From the NCBI GenBank assembly GCA_050299335.1, contig JBNKVT010000008.1, positions 62,001 through 126,000 of the forward strand: a DNA stretch of 64,000 nt, given 5' to 3'. A program made the translations under genes and the position numbers. Shown piece after piece: positions 42,357 through 51,046 of the stretch (within the stretch, counting starts at the first letter, position 1; each line of letters opens with the position of its first letter). Origin of the DNA: JBNKVT01 sp050299335 (lineage in GTDB: Bacteria; Pseudomonadota; Alphaproteobacteria; Rhodobacterales; Rhodobacteraceae). The notes below the pieces were generated by a model. That model saw only the letters and a program-made list of their open reading frames with translations. It was not told the DNA's origin and searched no databases.

Positions 42357-42515
42357 TCACTCCGGCGCCTTGCCGCGCCGCCGCACCAGCCGCCACGCGA
42401 AATGCACCGCCATCACCGCAAAGGCGGCGGCGACCGGGACCCAGAGATAGTCCCAGTTGACGCCGACCAGCATCCGCTGCCCGAACATGTCGGACTGAAA
42501 GCGCAAGAGCTCCAT
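42357..42515 (-). CDS. 52-residue single-pass membrane protein at the end of the molybdenum hydroxylase operon
   Basis: This frame is short and easily missed. It begins at an ATG that overlaps the stop of the FAD-subunit gene (TGATG, one base shared) and encodes MELLRFQSDMFGQRMLVGVN, then a hydrophobic helix (YLWVPVAAAFAVMAVHFAW) and a basic end (RLVRRRGKAPE). Basic residues after the helix predict an N-out, C-in topology. It could anchor the exported PaoABC-like complex or connect it to an electron acceptor. I know no named family. Confidence 0.7.
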   Translation of the reverse strand: MELLRFQSDMFGQRMLVGVNWDYLWVPVAAAFAVMAVHFAWRLVRRRGKAPE

Positions 42516-43504
42516 CAGGCCAGCGAGCGGATGGCCCGCTTGGCGAGGTTCTGCATCAGGGGCACCTTGAAGTGGTTGTAGTTCAAGGGCTTGGCACCCG
42601 AGGCCGCCACCCGTCCCACCAGTTCCTCAAGTTCGGCCCCCGGCGCTTCGCCCTTGGCGAGGTCCTCAACATCGGTCAGGCGGCGCGGGGTGCACTGCAC
42701 CGCCCCGCAGACCACCCGCAGGTCGGAGATCGTGCCGCCATCCGTGCGCGCCACCATGGCGATGTTGGTCAGCGGGAAGTCCCAGACGTTGCGGTCGGCG
42801 ACCTTTTCGAAATAGTGACTGGCCCCGGCCCATTTGCCGGGGATCTGGATGCCGACGAGGATGTCGCCCTTTTCCAGCACCGTCATCCGGGTGATGTCGA
42901 TCTCGGGCCCGATGAAGAAGTCTTCGGCCGGGATCATCCGTCGCGAGCCGCCGCGGTCGACCATCATCTCGGCTTCGAGTGCGACCATCACCGGGGCGGT
43001 GTCCGAAGGTGTCACCGCCACGCAGCGCGAGGCTTCGAACAGGGTGTGTTCGCGGTTCATCGCCGTCGGCGTGTTGGCGTAGCAGGTGTTGCCTCCGGCC
43101 CGATAGCAGGGGAACCCGTCGCGGTAGTAAAGGCAGCGGGTGTCCTGGCTGAGGTTGCCGCCGATGGTTCCGGCGTTGCGGATCTGCGGGCTGGCGACCT
43201 TTTCGGCCGCCTGGGCGAGGATCGGGAACAGCTGCTTTACCGCCTCGCTTTCGGCGATCTCGGTCAGGGTCACGGCGGCGCCGATGAAGAGGCCCCCGTC
43301 CACGTCCTCGTTGATCCCGTGCAGTTCCTCGATGCCGGTGATGTCGATCAGGGCCGCGGGCTGCTTGACCCGGTCCTTGAACCAGTCGAGCGAGTCCTTG
43401 CCCCCGGCGATCAGCCAGGCATCGTCATTGTCGTCGAGAAGCGTCTGGGCATCTGCCAGCGTCGTCGGCTGGAAGAGCTCGAAGGAGTGCATTACGTCAG
43501 GCAT
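42515..43504 (-). CDS. FAD-binding subunit of a molybdenum hydroxylase (PaoB-like)
   Basis: The 329-residue member of the CO dehydrogenase/xanthine dehydrogenase FAD subunit family has FAD-binding LIAGGKDSLDWFK and NAGTIGGNLSQDTRC. An inserted loop carries Cys124, Cys133, Cys141 and Cys161 (RCLYYRDGFPCYRAGGNTC ... SRC). This is as in PaoB and 4-hydroxybenzoyl-CoA reductase beta subunits, where four cysteines hold an additional [4Fe-4S] cluster. It passes electrons from the 2Fe-2S subunit to the acceptor. It is the third subunit gene in the operon, 10 bases after the catalytic subunit gene. Confidence 0.9.
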   Translation of the reverse strand: MPDVMHSFELFQPTTLADAQTLLDDNDDAWLIAGGKDSLDWFKDRVKQPAALIDITGIEELHGINEDVDGGLFIGAAVTLTEIAESEAVKQLFPILAQAAEKVASPQIRNAGTIGGNLSQDTRCLYYRDGFPCYRAGGNTCYANTPTAMNREHTLFEASRCVAVTPSDTAPVMVALEAEMMVDRGGSRRMIPAEDFFIGPEIDITRMTVLEKGDILVGIQIPGKWAGASHYFEKVADRNVWDFPLTNIAMVARTDGGTISDLRVVCGAVQCTPRRLTDVEDLAKGEAPGAELEELVGRVAASGAKPLNYNHFKVPLMQNLAKRAIRSLA

Positions 43505-43514
43505 GTCTCTCTCC

Positions 43515-45941
43515 CTATACCGTGTTGGTCGCCAGCGGGCGGTGGCTTTGCGCCTGCCCGTTCGCGGCGTTGAGGATCATGTCGGTCACCACCGGCGTGC
43601 GGTTGAACAGATGCCCGCCAAGCGCGTCCGAGATGGCGCAGATCAGCGCCGAGGACGCCGCCCCCTCGATCGGCTCGCCGATCCCCTTGGCCCCGATGGG
43701 GTTCTGGTGGTCGGGCTGATCGACTGCGCCCCAGTCCTGCTCGGCCGGGACATCGAGATAGGTGGCCGGTTTCGAGGCATGCAGCGACTTGGCATTGGGG
43801 ATGCCGTATTCGGGGTCGTAGATATGCCGCTCAGTCGTCGCCAGAGAGAAGCCCATGATCGCGCCCGAGCGCATCTGGGCGGCCAGCCCCTGAGGGTGGA
43901 TCACCGTGCCGCAGTCACCGACGCCGATATAGTCGATGATGTCGACCTTGCCGGTCTCGGTATCGACCTCGACCTCCATGAACCCGGCAGCCAGTGCGAC
44001 CACCGTCGCGGTCTTTTTGAGATTGTCCTTGGCGACCCCGATCAGCCCGGTCCCGGCGATGCCTGCCACGGCCATGCCGGTCAGCGGGTTGATGTCCTCG
44101 GGTGTGACGTGACCGGCATATTTGCCGCCCATCTCGATCGCCCTCTGGGCGCATTCGGCGTAGGTCATGGTCTTGGTGGCGTCTTCGGTATGGGTCACCG
44201 CCTCGCCGCCGATCTCGTACTCGGCAGGCTCACCGCCCAGCGTGATCGCGGCGATTTCCTTCAGCTTGGTGACCGCGTCCTGCGCCGCGACCCAGTTGGT
44301 GCGGGTCATGGTGTAGTTGGTGTTGGACCCGAACTGGCCGATATTGAACGGGATGTGCTTTTGCGTGCCCCCCCTTTCGATGATGCAGTTTTCCCAGTCC
44401 ACCTGCAGCACCTCCGCCGCCACGCGCGAGGTCGAGGCGTAGGAATAGGTGCCGAGATTGCCGACCCCGGTATGGATATGCAGTTTGCCGTCCGGCGTGA
44501 TCCGGACCAGCCCGTCAAAGCCGTTGAAACCGGCGGTGTGATAGGCCTGCCCGATGCCGAAGCCCCGGACCTTGGAGCCGTTCCTCTGCCCCGACGCCTG
44601 CGAGCGTTCGGCCCAGTTGAATTTTTCGGCACCCTGCTGGAGCGCCTCGTTCAGATAGGCCGAGGTGACCGGGCCCTGGTTGTAGTTGTATTTGGCATCG
44701 GTCTCCGCCCCCGGCGCGTTGGCGAGCCTCAGTGCCAGCCGGTCGATGCCGAGTTCGCGGGCGGCCTTGTCGAGGAGCGGTTCGAACATGTTCGCCGCCT
44801 GGTTCTCGCCCGGTCCGCGCTGCGGGCCCTTCGGCACCGTGTTGGTCAGGACCGGCACGGCGCGGAAGCGCATGGTTTCGGGCTGGAAGCAGATGGTGAC
44901 TGCCGAGCCGACATTGCCGAAATCCGGGAAGCCCATGGTGGAGCCGACATCCTGCACGACCATCACGTCCGCCGCGACCATGCGGCCATCCTCGCGGAAG
45001 CCGAACTTGGCGAAGGCCTGGAAACCGGCGCGGGCGTAGCCGTTGAGGTATTCCTCGTCGCGGGTGGCGCGGTAAAGCGCGGGGCGTCCACCCATCTTTT
45101 TCGACAGGAGGGCAGGCAGCGCCATCAGCGGATAGGCAGCGCCCTTGCCGCCGAAACCGCCGCCGCAGAATTCGGCGACGAAGACCAGTTCGCTGGGCGG
45201 GATGCCGATCAGACCGGCGAGGCCGGGCCATGCGAACGAGGTCGACTGGGTCGAGCCCCAGACATGACATTTCGAGCCTTCCCAATAGGCCGCCGCCGAG
45301 CGCGGCTCCAGCGCGTGGTGGGCGTTGGAGGCGTGGACCATGCTTTCCTCGACGATCACCGCCGCCCCGGCAAAGGCCGCCTCGACATCGCCAAAGGCCC
45401 ATTCGGTCGGGGCGGTGCCCTGCGGCAGCTTGCCCTCACCGGCGAGCGCGAAGTCCTTGGCCGACCATTTCAGCTCCTTCAGCTCGGCATTGCCTGCGAA
45501 GGGGTTGCCGAACATGACGTTACCAATTTCCAGCGCGTTCGGCCCGTCGGGCTTGAGGCTTTCCAGAGGATCGACCACGAAGGGCAGGCGTTCGAGGTCC
45601 AGCTGTACGGCGGCAATCGCATCCGCCGCCGCTTGTTCGGTCTCTGCGGCGATTGCCACGATGGGCTGGCCGACATAGGCAGGTTCCGAAGACAGGATCG
45701 CCTCGCCGCCACCGGCGGGCTGCTTGACCTCTTCGGGTGTGAGCGCTGCAAGGAAGCCCGGCACCTGCTCGGCCCGTGACAGGTCGATGCCGTTGACCCG
45801 TGCATGGGGCATCGGCGAGGTGAGGATCTTGATATGGGCCATGCCCTCGGCGCGGAAATCCTCGGCGTATTTCGCCGATCCGCGCACCTTGGCCTCGACA
45901 TCGGGCGGGGTGAAGTTCTTGCCGATATGGGTGTAAGCCAT
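43515..45941 (-). CDS. Molybdopterin-binding catalytic subunit, aldehyde/xanthine oxidase family (PaoC-like)
   Basis: The 808-residue large subunit carries the molybdenum cofactor and hydroxylates aldehydes or N-heterocycles. Visible features are the N-terminal hammerhead domain (KVRGSAKYAEDF), FCGGGFGGKG around residue 257 and the C-terminal GAKGIGEPIEGAASSA, with the catalytic Glu in GIGEP. The length suits PaoC/IorB-type enzymes. It starts three bases after the Tat-exported 2Fe-2S subunit gene. A PaoD/XdhC-type maturation gene was not found in the window. Substrate not assignable. Confidence 0.93.
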   Translation of the reverse strand: MAYTHIGKNFTPPDVEAKVRGSAKYAEDFRAEGMAHIKILTSPMPHARVNGIDLSRAEQVPGFLAALTPEEVKQPAGGGEAILSSEPAYVGQPIVAIAAETEQAAADAIAAVQLDLERLPFVVDPLESLKPDGPNALEIGNVMFGNPFAGNAELKELKWSAKDFALAGEGKLPQGTAPTEWAFGDVEAAFAGAAVIVEESMVHASNAHHALEPRSAAAYWEGSKCHVWGSTQSTSFAWPGLAGLIGIPPSELVFVAEFCGGGFGGKGAAYPLMALPALLSKKMGGRPALYRATRDEEYLNGYARAGFQAFAKFGFREDGRMVAADVMVVQDVGSTMGFPDFGNVGSAVTICFQPETMRFRAVPVLTNTVPKGPQRGPGENQAANMFEPLLDKAARELGIDRLALRLANAPGAETDAKYNYNQGPVTSAYLNEALQQGAEKFNWAERSQASGQRNGSKVRGFGIGQAYHTAGFNGFDGLVRITPDGKLHIHTGVGNLGTYSYASTSRVAAEVLQVDWENCIIERGGTQKHIPFNIGQFGSNTNYTMTRTNWVAAQDAVTKLKEIAAITLGGEPAEYEIGGEAVTHTEDATKTMTYAECAQRAIEMGGKYAGHVTPEDINPLTGMAVAGIAGTGLIGVAKDNLKKTATVVALAAGFMEVEVDTETGKVDIIDYIGVGDCGTVIHPQGLAAQMRSGAIMGFSLATTERHIYDPEYGIPNAKSLHASKPATYLDVPAEQDWGAVDQPDHQNPIGAKGIGEPIEGAASSALICAISDALGGHLFNRTPVVTDMILNAANGQAQSHRPLATNTV

Positions 45942-45944
45942 GGT

Positions 45945-46631
45945 TCAAGCCTCCCCTGCGGCGCGCATCACGCCCTTGAGATAATGGTCATAAGCCCCGC
46001 AGCGGCAGAGATTGCCCGACAGCGCCAGCCGCGCCTCGTCCTGGGTGGGGTTGGGGTTCTTCTGCAGAAGGGCGACCGCCGACATCACCTGCCCCGGGGT
46101 GCAGAAGCCGCATTGCGGCGCCAGTTCGTCGATGAAGGCCTGCTGGACGGGATGCAGCGTGCCGTCCGCGCCTTCGATCCCCTCGATGGTGGTGATCGCC
46201 TTGTCCCGGACCCGGTGGGTGAGGGTCGAGCACGAGTAGATGGTGGTGCCGTCCTGAATGACCGTGCAGGCGCCGCATTCGGCCTTGTTGCAGCCGATCT
46301 TGGTGCCGGTGAGGCCCAGGCGGTAGCGCAGCGTCGTTGCCAGCGTCTCGTTCGGGGCGACCTCCACGGTGTGTTCGCGGCCATTGACCGTCAGCCGGAT
46401 CATCCGCTCGACGGCACGGGTATCGGCGCGGGCGGGCGAGGGGGAGGTGAAGATATAGGCGGACCCGGCAATGATGGTGCCGGAACAGACCACGCCGCGC
46501 AGGAAGTTGCGGCGCGACATGTTGAGCGGCTTCCAGAGCGGGATATGGGTATCGCCGCCGGGGGCGATTTCCTTGATTGCGGGGGCGGTGGAATAGTGCC
46601 GTGTCGGATCGAACGGCGACGGGCTGGCCAT
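45945..46631 (-). CDS. 2Fe-2S subunit of a molybdenum hydroxylase with Tat signal (PaoA-like)
   Basis: The 228-residue protein has a twin-arginine motif SRRNFLRG at 39-46 followed by a hydrophobic stretch. The whole complex is therefore likely folded in the cytosol and exported. The plant-type ferredoxin fold has CNKAECGACTV with a further Cys in IYSC, and the second cluster has CGFCTPG and CRCG. The 38 residues before the twin arginines (MASPSPFDPTRHYSTAPAI) are unusually long for a Tat n-region. The start at 46631 has GAGGAGG upstream; an in-frame ATG further upstream lacks one. First gene of the operon. Confidence 0.92.
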   Translation of the reverse strand: MASPSPFDPTRHYSTAPAIKEIAPGGDTHIPLWKPLNMSRRNFLRGVVCSGTIIAGSAYIFTSPSPARADTRAVERMIRLTVNGREHTVEVAPNETLATTLRYRLGLTGTKIGCNKAECGACTVIQDGTTIYSCSTLTHRVRDKAITTIEGIEGADGTLHPVQQAFIDELAPQCGFCTPGQVMSAVALLQKNPNPTQDEARLALSGNLCRCGAYDHYLKGVMRAAGEA

Positions 46632-46852
46632 TGGGTGTCTCCTCCTCAGGCGGGCGCGTCCTCGATTGTTCAAATATTGGAATTGTTGACTATGGGCTGA
46701 TCATCACTCCGCACCCTGATACGACAAAAGGATAGAGAAGCGGGCGATTCTCCACAATCACGCTTTCGTACAGGTGAGATTGCACGGCAACGCCTTTCGG
46801 ACGGCGGGCGCGTCCGGGGAAACAGGTCAATTCTGTCGTGATCGGAGCTGCC

Positions 46853-47686
46853 CTAAAAGGTTTCGCGGGCACTGTCGCTGGCGCTCGCGGTCCGCCGCCG
46901 CCAGTGGTTGCCCATGAGCCCAAAGATACAGCAAACGATCGTGAAGTAGATCGGATAGTCGATATTGGTGTTCCGTGGAAAATAGTTCACGAAAGCAAAG
47001 CCCCGGGCCTGGTCGATCGTGTGAAACAGAGGATTCCAAGCAAAGAAGGGCAAATACATCGCTGGTATGACGTTGGCCACGAACATCTTGCCGCTCGTTA
47101 TCATGTTGAGGCGCATGTAGAGGGTTCTGACCAGACCGAAAAGCTTCGGTGCGATGGGCGATATGACGCTGAATATCAGCCCCACCCCGATCCCGGACCC
47201 CCAGGCCAGCAGCGCCATGGCGACCAGCCCGACCGGATCCATGATTGTGACCTCGGGCCGGATCAGCAGTGTAAAGCTGAAGACCAGCGCCATCGAAACG
47301 CCCTGGATATAGAGCGACGAGAAGTTGGCGGATACCAGGGTGACCAGCAGCGTCATCGGCGCGTGTTTCAAGAGAGGATTGAGCGGATTGATCCCGCCAA
47401 CCGTCGCGGAAATCGCCGAATTGTGGATCAGGAACAAGCTGATTCCCGACAAAAGAAAAATCACAAAATCGCCCCGGATCGGGACGCTCTTCATACCGAG
47501 CAGGGAAAACATCAAAAAGAAGAATACGAACATGACCATGGTTTGCATCATCGCGAAGACGATGCCGAGAAGGGCCCCGCCGCTGCGGTCGTTCATGCCT
47601 TTGACAATGGCGTGATAAATGAGATCCACCGACGCCATGGCGGCCTGCATTGGCGTGTGCGAAACGCGGGATTTCTGGTAAGCCAA
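46853..47686 (-). CDS. ABC-2 type polysaccharide export permease
   Basis: The 277-residue six-helix membrane protein of the ABC-2/KpsM-like type contains KGMNDRSGGALLGIVFAMMQ, PIRGDFVIFLLSGI, LLKHAPMTLLVT, MITSGKMFVAN and NPLFHTIDQARGFAFVNY, blocks I recognise from capsule export permeases of this order. A TTG start at 47686 has GAGGAG ten bases upstream; longer in-frame starts would add a non-membrane, basic leader overlapping the cysQ promoter. No ATP-binding partner lies next to it in the window. It is divergent from cysQ-kdsB. Confidence 0.82.
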   Translation of the reverse strand: MAYQKSRVSHTPMQAAMASVDLIYHAIVKGMNDRSGGALLGIVFAMMQTMVMFVFFFLMFSLLGMKSVPIRGDFVIFLLSGISLFLIHNSAISATVGGINPLNPLLKHAPMTLLVTLVSANFSSLYIQGVSMALVFSFTLLIRPEVTIMDPVGLVAMALLAWGSGIGVGLIFSVISPIAPKLFGLVRTLYMRLNMITSGKMFVANVIPAMYLPFFAWNPLFHTIDQARGFAFVNYFPRNTNIDYPIYFTIVCCIFGLMGNHWRRRTASASDSARETF

Positions 47687-47916
47687 GGCGCTGTATCTCC
47701 TCGCGGAGGTGGATGATTTTCGGCATGTTATCCCCCGGCTTCTTGAAAATCCATGAAAGAACCGTCCGGCACCGGTATGAGCGTGTCGAACCGGCACGTT
47801 CGGCGAAGGCGACCGCGCCCTGCCCCGGCATCCACCTTTTTTGTGCTGCGCAGCCTGGCTGGCTGAGATAAGACAGCCTCCGTAGCGATACCTGAAATAG
47901 CAATTGGACAAGACAT

Positions 47917-48714
47917 ATGGACATGGGCGAAGTCTCCCGACACTTCCGCAGACTGGCGCTCGAAGCCGGAGACGCCATCATGGAGGTCTATGGCCAGGAG
48001 GATTTCACCGTCGAGCGAAAGTCCGACGACAGCCCCGTCACCATCGCCGATCAGCGGGCCGACGCGCTGATCCACAGGGGCCTTGCCGCCGCCTTTCCCG
48101 GCGAGACCATCGTTACCGAGGAACAGGCCGCCAGTCATGCGCTGACCGCCAGCCGCTTCTTCATCGTCGATCCGCTGGACGGTACCAAGGAATTCGTGCA
48201 GCGGCGCGGCGATTTCACCGTCAATATCGCGCTGGTCGAGAACGGCGCGCCCATCCGCGGCATCGTCTATGCCCCGGCCAAGGGCCGCCTCTTCTATACC
48301 GATTCCGATGGCCGGAGCGTCGAGGAAACCGGCCCCTTCGCCAGGGACATGCCGGGTTCCACCCGCCCGATGCGGGTCTCGGAACCCGACAATGACGCGC
48401 TGGTCGTCGTCGCCTCGAAATCGCACCGGGATGCCGCGACCGACACCTATATCGGCAAATACAGGGTCCGCGACAGTGCCGCCGCCGGATCGTCGCTGAA
48501 ATTCTGCCTCGTCGCCGCCGGCGAGGCAGATCTCTATCCCAGGCTCGGGCGGACCATGGAATGGGACACCGCCGCCGGTCATGCGGTGCTCGCGGGCGCG
48601 GGCGGGGAGGTGGTGCGTTTTGACGACCACACGCCGCTGACCTATGGCAAGGACGGCTACGAGAACCCGTTCTTCATCGCCCATGCCCCCGGCGTCGCAC
48701 TGAAGCTCGGCTGA
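47917..48714 (+). CDS. cysQ: 3'(2'),5'-bisphosphate nucleotidase CysQ
   Basis: The 265-residue magnesium-dependent phosphatase of the inositol monophosphatase fold has VTEE, the DPLDGTKEF motif at about 88-96 and WDTAAGHAVL near 207. It hydrolyses PAP and PAPS and supports sulfur assimilation or sulfotransfer. It shares TGATG with kdsB, so it may support sulfated or Kdo-containing polysaccharide synthesis here. Met3 is an alternative start. Confidence 0.93.
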   Translation: MDMGEVSRHFRRLALEAGDAIMEVYGQEDFTVERKSDDSPVTIADQRADALIHRGLAAAFPGETIVTEEQAASHALTASRFFIVDPLDGTKEFVQRRGDFTVNIALVENGAPIRGIVYAPAKGRLFYTDSDGRSVEETGPFARDMPGSTRPMRVSEPDNDALVVVASKSHRDAATDTYIGKYRVRDSAAAGSSLKFCLVAAGEADLYPRLGRTMEWDTAAGHAVLAGAGGEVVRFDDHTPLTYGKDGYENPFFIAHAPGVALKLG

Positions 48715-49511
48715 TGTCCGCCGCCATCGTCATCCCGGCCCGCTACGCCTCGTCCCGCTATCCCGGCAAGCCGTTGGTGGCCCTGAAAGGTGCCACAGGC
48801 GAAGCCAAGACGCTGATCCGGCGCAGCTGGGAGGCGGCGATGCAGGTCAAGGGAGCGGACCGGGTGCTGATCGCCACCGATGACGACCGGATCGCGACCG
48901 AGGCCCGGGGCTTCGGCGGCGAGGTCGCGATGACCCCCGAGACCTGCCGCAACGGCACCGAGCGCTGCGCGGCGGCGCTCCCTGCACTGGGCGGCACCGG
49001 GATCGTGGTCAACCTGCAGGGCGACGCGCCCCTGACCCCGCCCTGGTTCGTCGAAGCGCTGATCGACGCGATGCAGGCCAACCCCGGGATCGAGGTCGCC
49101 ACGCCTGTGCTGCGCTGCGACGCGGCGGCGCTGAACGGATTTGTCGAGGACCGCAAGGCGGGCCGGGTCGGCGGCACGACGGCGGTATTCGACAATGCGG
49201 GGCGGGCGCTTTATTTCTCCAAGGAGGTCATGCCCTATACCGGACGCAGCTTCGCCGAGGGCGAGGATGTGCCGGTCTTTCACCATGTCGGCGTCTATGC
49301 CTACAGGCCGGCGGCGCTCACCCGCTATGCCGAATGGCCGGTGGGGCGGCTGGAGCGCTGGGAGGGGCTCGAACAACTCCGGTTCATTGAAAACGGCGTG
49401 CCGGTCCATTGCGTCGAGGTCGAGGCGCGGGACCGGGTCTTCTGGGAACTGAACAATCCCGTGGACGTGGCGCGGATCGAGAAGGTGCTGGCCGCGCAGG
49501 GGATGGCATGA
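48714..49511 (+). CDS. kdsB: 3-deoxy-manno-octulosonate cytidylyltransferase
   Basis: The 265-residue CMP-Kdo synthetase has IPARYASSRYPGKPL, RVLIATDDDRI and VVNLQGDAPLTPP. It activates Kdo for lipopolysaccharide or capsule linker synthesis. It overlaps cysQ by one base and the following glycosyltransferase gene by four, indicating a tightly coupled operon. LPS and capsule versions cannot be distinguished by sequence, but the neighbouring capsule permease favours the latter. Confidence 0.94.
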   Translation: MSAAIVIPARYASSRYPGKPLVALKGATGEAKTLIRRSWEAAMQVKGADRVLIATDDDRIATEARGFGGEVAMTPETCRNGTERCAAALPALGGTGIVVNLQGDAPLTPPWFVEALIDAMQANPGIEVATPVLRCDAAALNGFVEDRKAGRVGGTTAVFDNAGRALYFSKEVMPYTGRSFAEGEDVPVFHHVGVYAYRPAALTRYAEWPVGRLERWEGLEQLRFIENGVPVHCVEVEARDRVFWELNNPVDVARIEKVLAAQGMA

Positions 49512-50755
49512 GCGACGCCCCCTCGGTCAGCCTGATCGTGGCCAACCAGGACCGGAAGGCGGAACTGGCCCGGCTGGTCTCGGCGCTGCGGTTCCAGCGG
49601 CTGATGCCGTCCGAGATCATCGTCGTGACCAACCTGCCCGAGGCGGACCGCCCCGAAAGCCCCCTCGACATCACCTGGATCGCAGCACCCGAGGGCGGCA
49701 TCTCGGCGGCCCGGAATGCCGGGATCGCGGCGGCGCGGGGCGAGATCGTGGCCTTCTGCGACGATGACGCGGTGCCGGAATTCGGCTGGCTGGAGGCCCT
49801 GGTTCCGGCCTTCTCGTTCCGGGGCGTGGCGGCGGCGGGCGGGCATGTGCGGGGGCGGAACGGGGTCAGTTACCAGTCGCGGACCACCCTCATTGACCGC
49901 TATGGCCGCGACTGGCCGCAATACGGGCTCGGCCAGGAGACGCATATCTTTCCGCCCGAGAAGGACAGCGTGCCCAAGACCGTCGGCACCAATTGTGCCT
50001 TCCGCCGCGCCGACCTGACCCATATCGGCGGCTTCGACGAGGCCTTCCGGTTCTTCATGGACGAGGCGGATGTGAACCTGCGCCTGTCGGATGCCGGGCT
50101 GCAGACCGCAATCGTGCCGGAGGCCGAGGTCCATCACGGGTTTGCCGCCAGCCAGCGGCGCAGCGCGCGGCGGGTGCCGACCGACCTGTTCGAGATCGGC
50201 GCCTCGAAGGCGCATTTCTGCCAGCAGCACGCACGGGTGGCCGATATCGACACCCTGATGCCCGATTTCCTTGAGGAACAGGCGGTACGGCTGCGGACCC
50301 TTTTCCACTACGGCCTCATCGAAGGACCCGCGATTGCCCGGCTGTCGGCGCGGCTCCGCGACGGCATCGCCGAGGGCAAGACCCGGCAGCGGCAGCTGGC
50401 GGCGTTTCCGAAAGTCGCGACCGGCCTGCCCCCGGCCCGGCGGATGGAGAGGCCAAGGCTGCTGATCGTCTCGCGCCCCCTAAAGCGGCGCAGCGCCCAT
50501 GCACGGGCCGCCGAGGCGGCGGCAGCGGGGCGGGAGGTGACCCTGTTCATGATCGATTATACCGCGCGGCCCCTGAAGGTTTGGTTCGATCCGCGCGGCT
50601 TCTGGATTCACCGAATCGGCTGCTTCGGCAAGGACTACCGCGAGGGCAAGTGGGTCCCCGGCCGTCCCGAGGCGCGGACCAGGCGCGAGATGCGGCGGAT
50701 CGAGGCCCAGCGCGGATTGTCGCACGAAAGCACCGAGCGGGTGAATTTGCGTTGA
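49508..50755 (+). CDS. Family 2 glycosyltransferase with C-terminal extension
   Basis: The 415-residue protein has an N-terminal GT-A domain (1-230) with SVSLIVANQDRK, ISAARNAGIAAARGEIVAFCDDDAVP (the DDD metal site) and TNCAFRRADLTHIGGFDEAFRFFMDEAD. A C-terminal part of about 110 residues (from LLIVSRPLKRRSAHARAA) looks like a second small alpha/beta domain. It should transfer a sugar to a polysaccharide chain in the cytosol. It is joined to kdsB by ATGA. Confidence 0.87.
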   Translation: MSDAPSVSLIVANQDRKAELARLVSALRFQRLMPSEIIVVTNLPEADRPESPLDITWIAAPEGGISAARNAGIAAARGEIVAFCDDDAVPEFGWLEALVPAFSFRGVAAAGGHVRGRNGVSYQSRTTLIDRYGRDWPQYGLGQETHIFPPEKDSVPKTVGTNCAFRRADLTHIGGFDEAFRFFMDEADVNLRLSDAGLQTAIVPEAEVHHGFAASQRRSARRVPTDLFEIGASKAHFCQQHARVADIDTLMPDFLEEQAVRLRTLFHYGLIEGPAIARLSARLRDGIAEGKTRQRQLAAFPKVATGLPPARRMERPRLLIVSRPLKRRSAHARAAEAAAAGREVTLFMIDYTARPLKVWFDPRGFWIHRIGCFGKDYREGKWVPGRPEARTRREMRRIEAQRGLSHESTERVNLR

Positions 50756-51046
50756 ACGTCAGGCCCCAACCGGATTACGCTGCACTGCGGCAGGGGGCGT
50801 TCGCAGATTGCAATCTCAAAAAACCGCGCGCTTAACGATTGAGTCATTCCGTCGTGATTGGTGTAGGTGCATCCCGAAGCGGTGTCTCGGCAGGCAGACC
50901 GGCCCGCGTTTCCGGAGAAAAGCCGACGCGGCGTCTTAATTTTGACACCTCGAGGGCACACAGTGGCCGATAACGCTTCGGCAAAACGCGAATTTGGGAC
51001 CCGGCGCGGCTATAGTCGGCGGGTCGAAAAGACGAGAGGGCGGCAG

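Noticed and set aside
43140..45779. An 879-residue + strand frame opposite the molybdenum hydroxylase large subunit
   Set aside because: The minus strand encodes a full-length enzyme with all catalytic motifs; the + strand frame has no recognisable sequence.
47686..47911. Longer N-terminal extension of the ABC-2 permease beginning at 47911
   Set aside because: The added residues are basic and cysteine-rich, cover the cysQ promoter and precede the natural start (TTG with GAGGAG).
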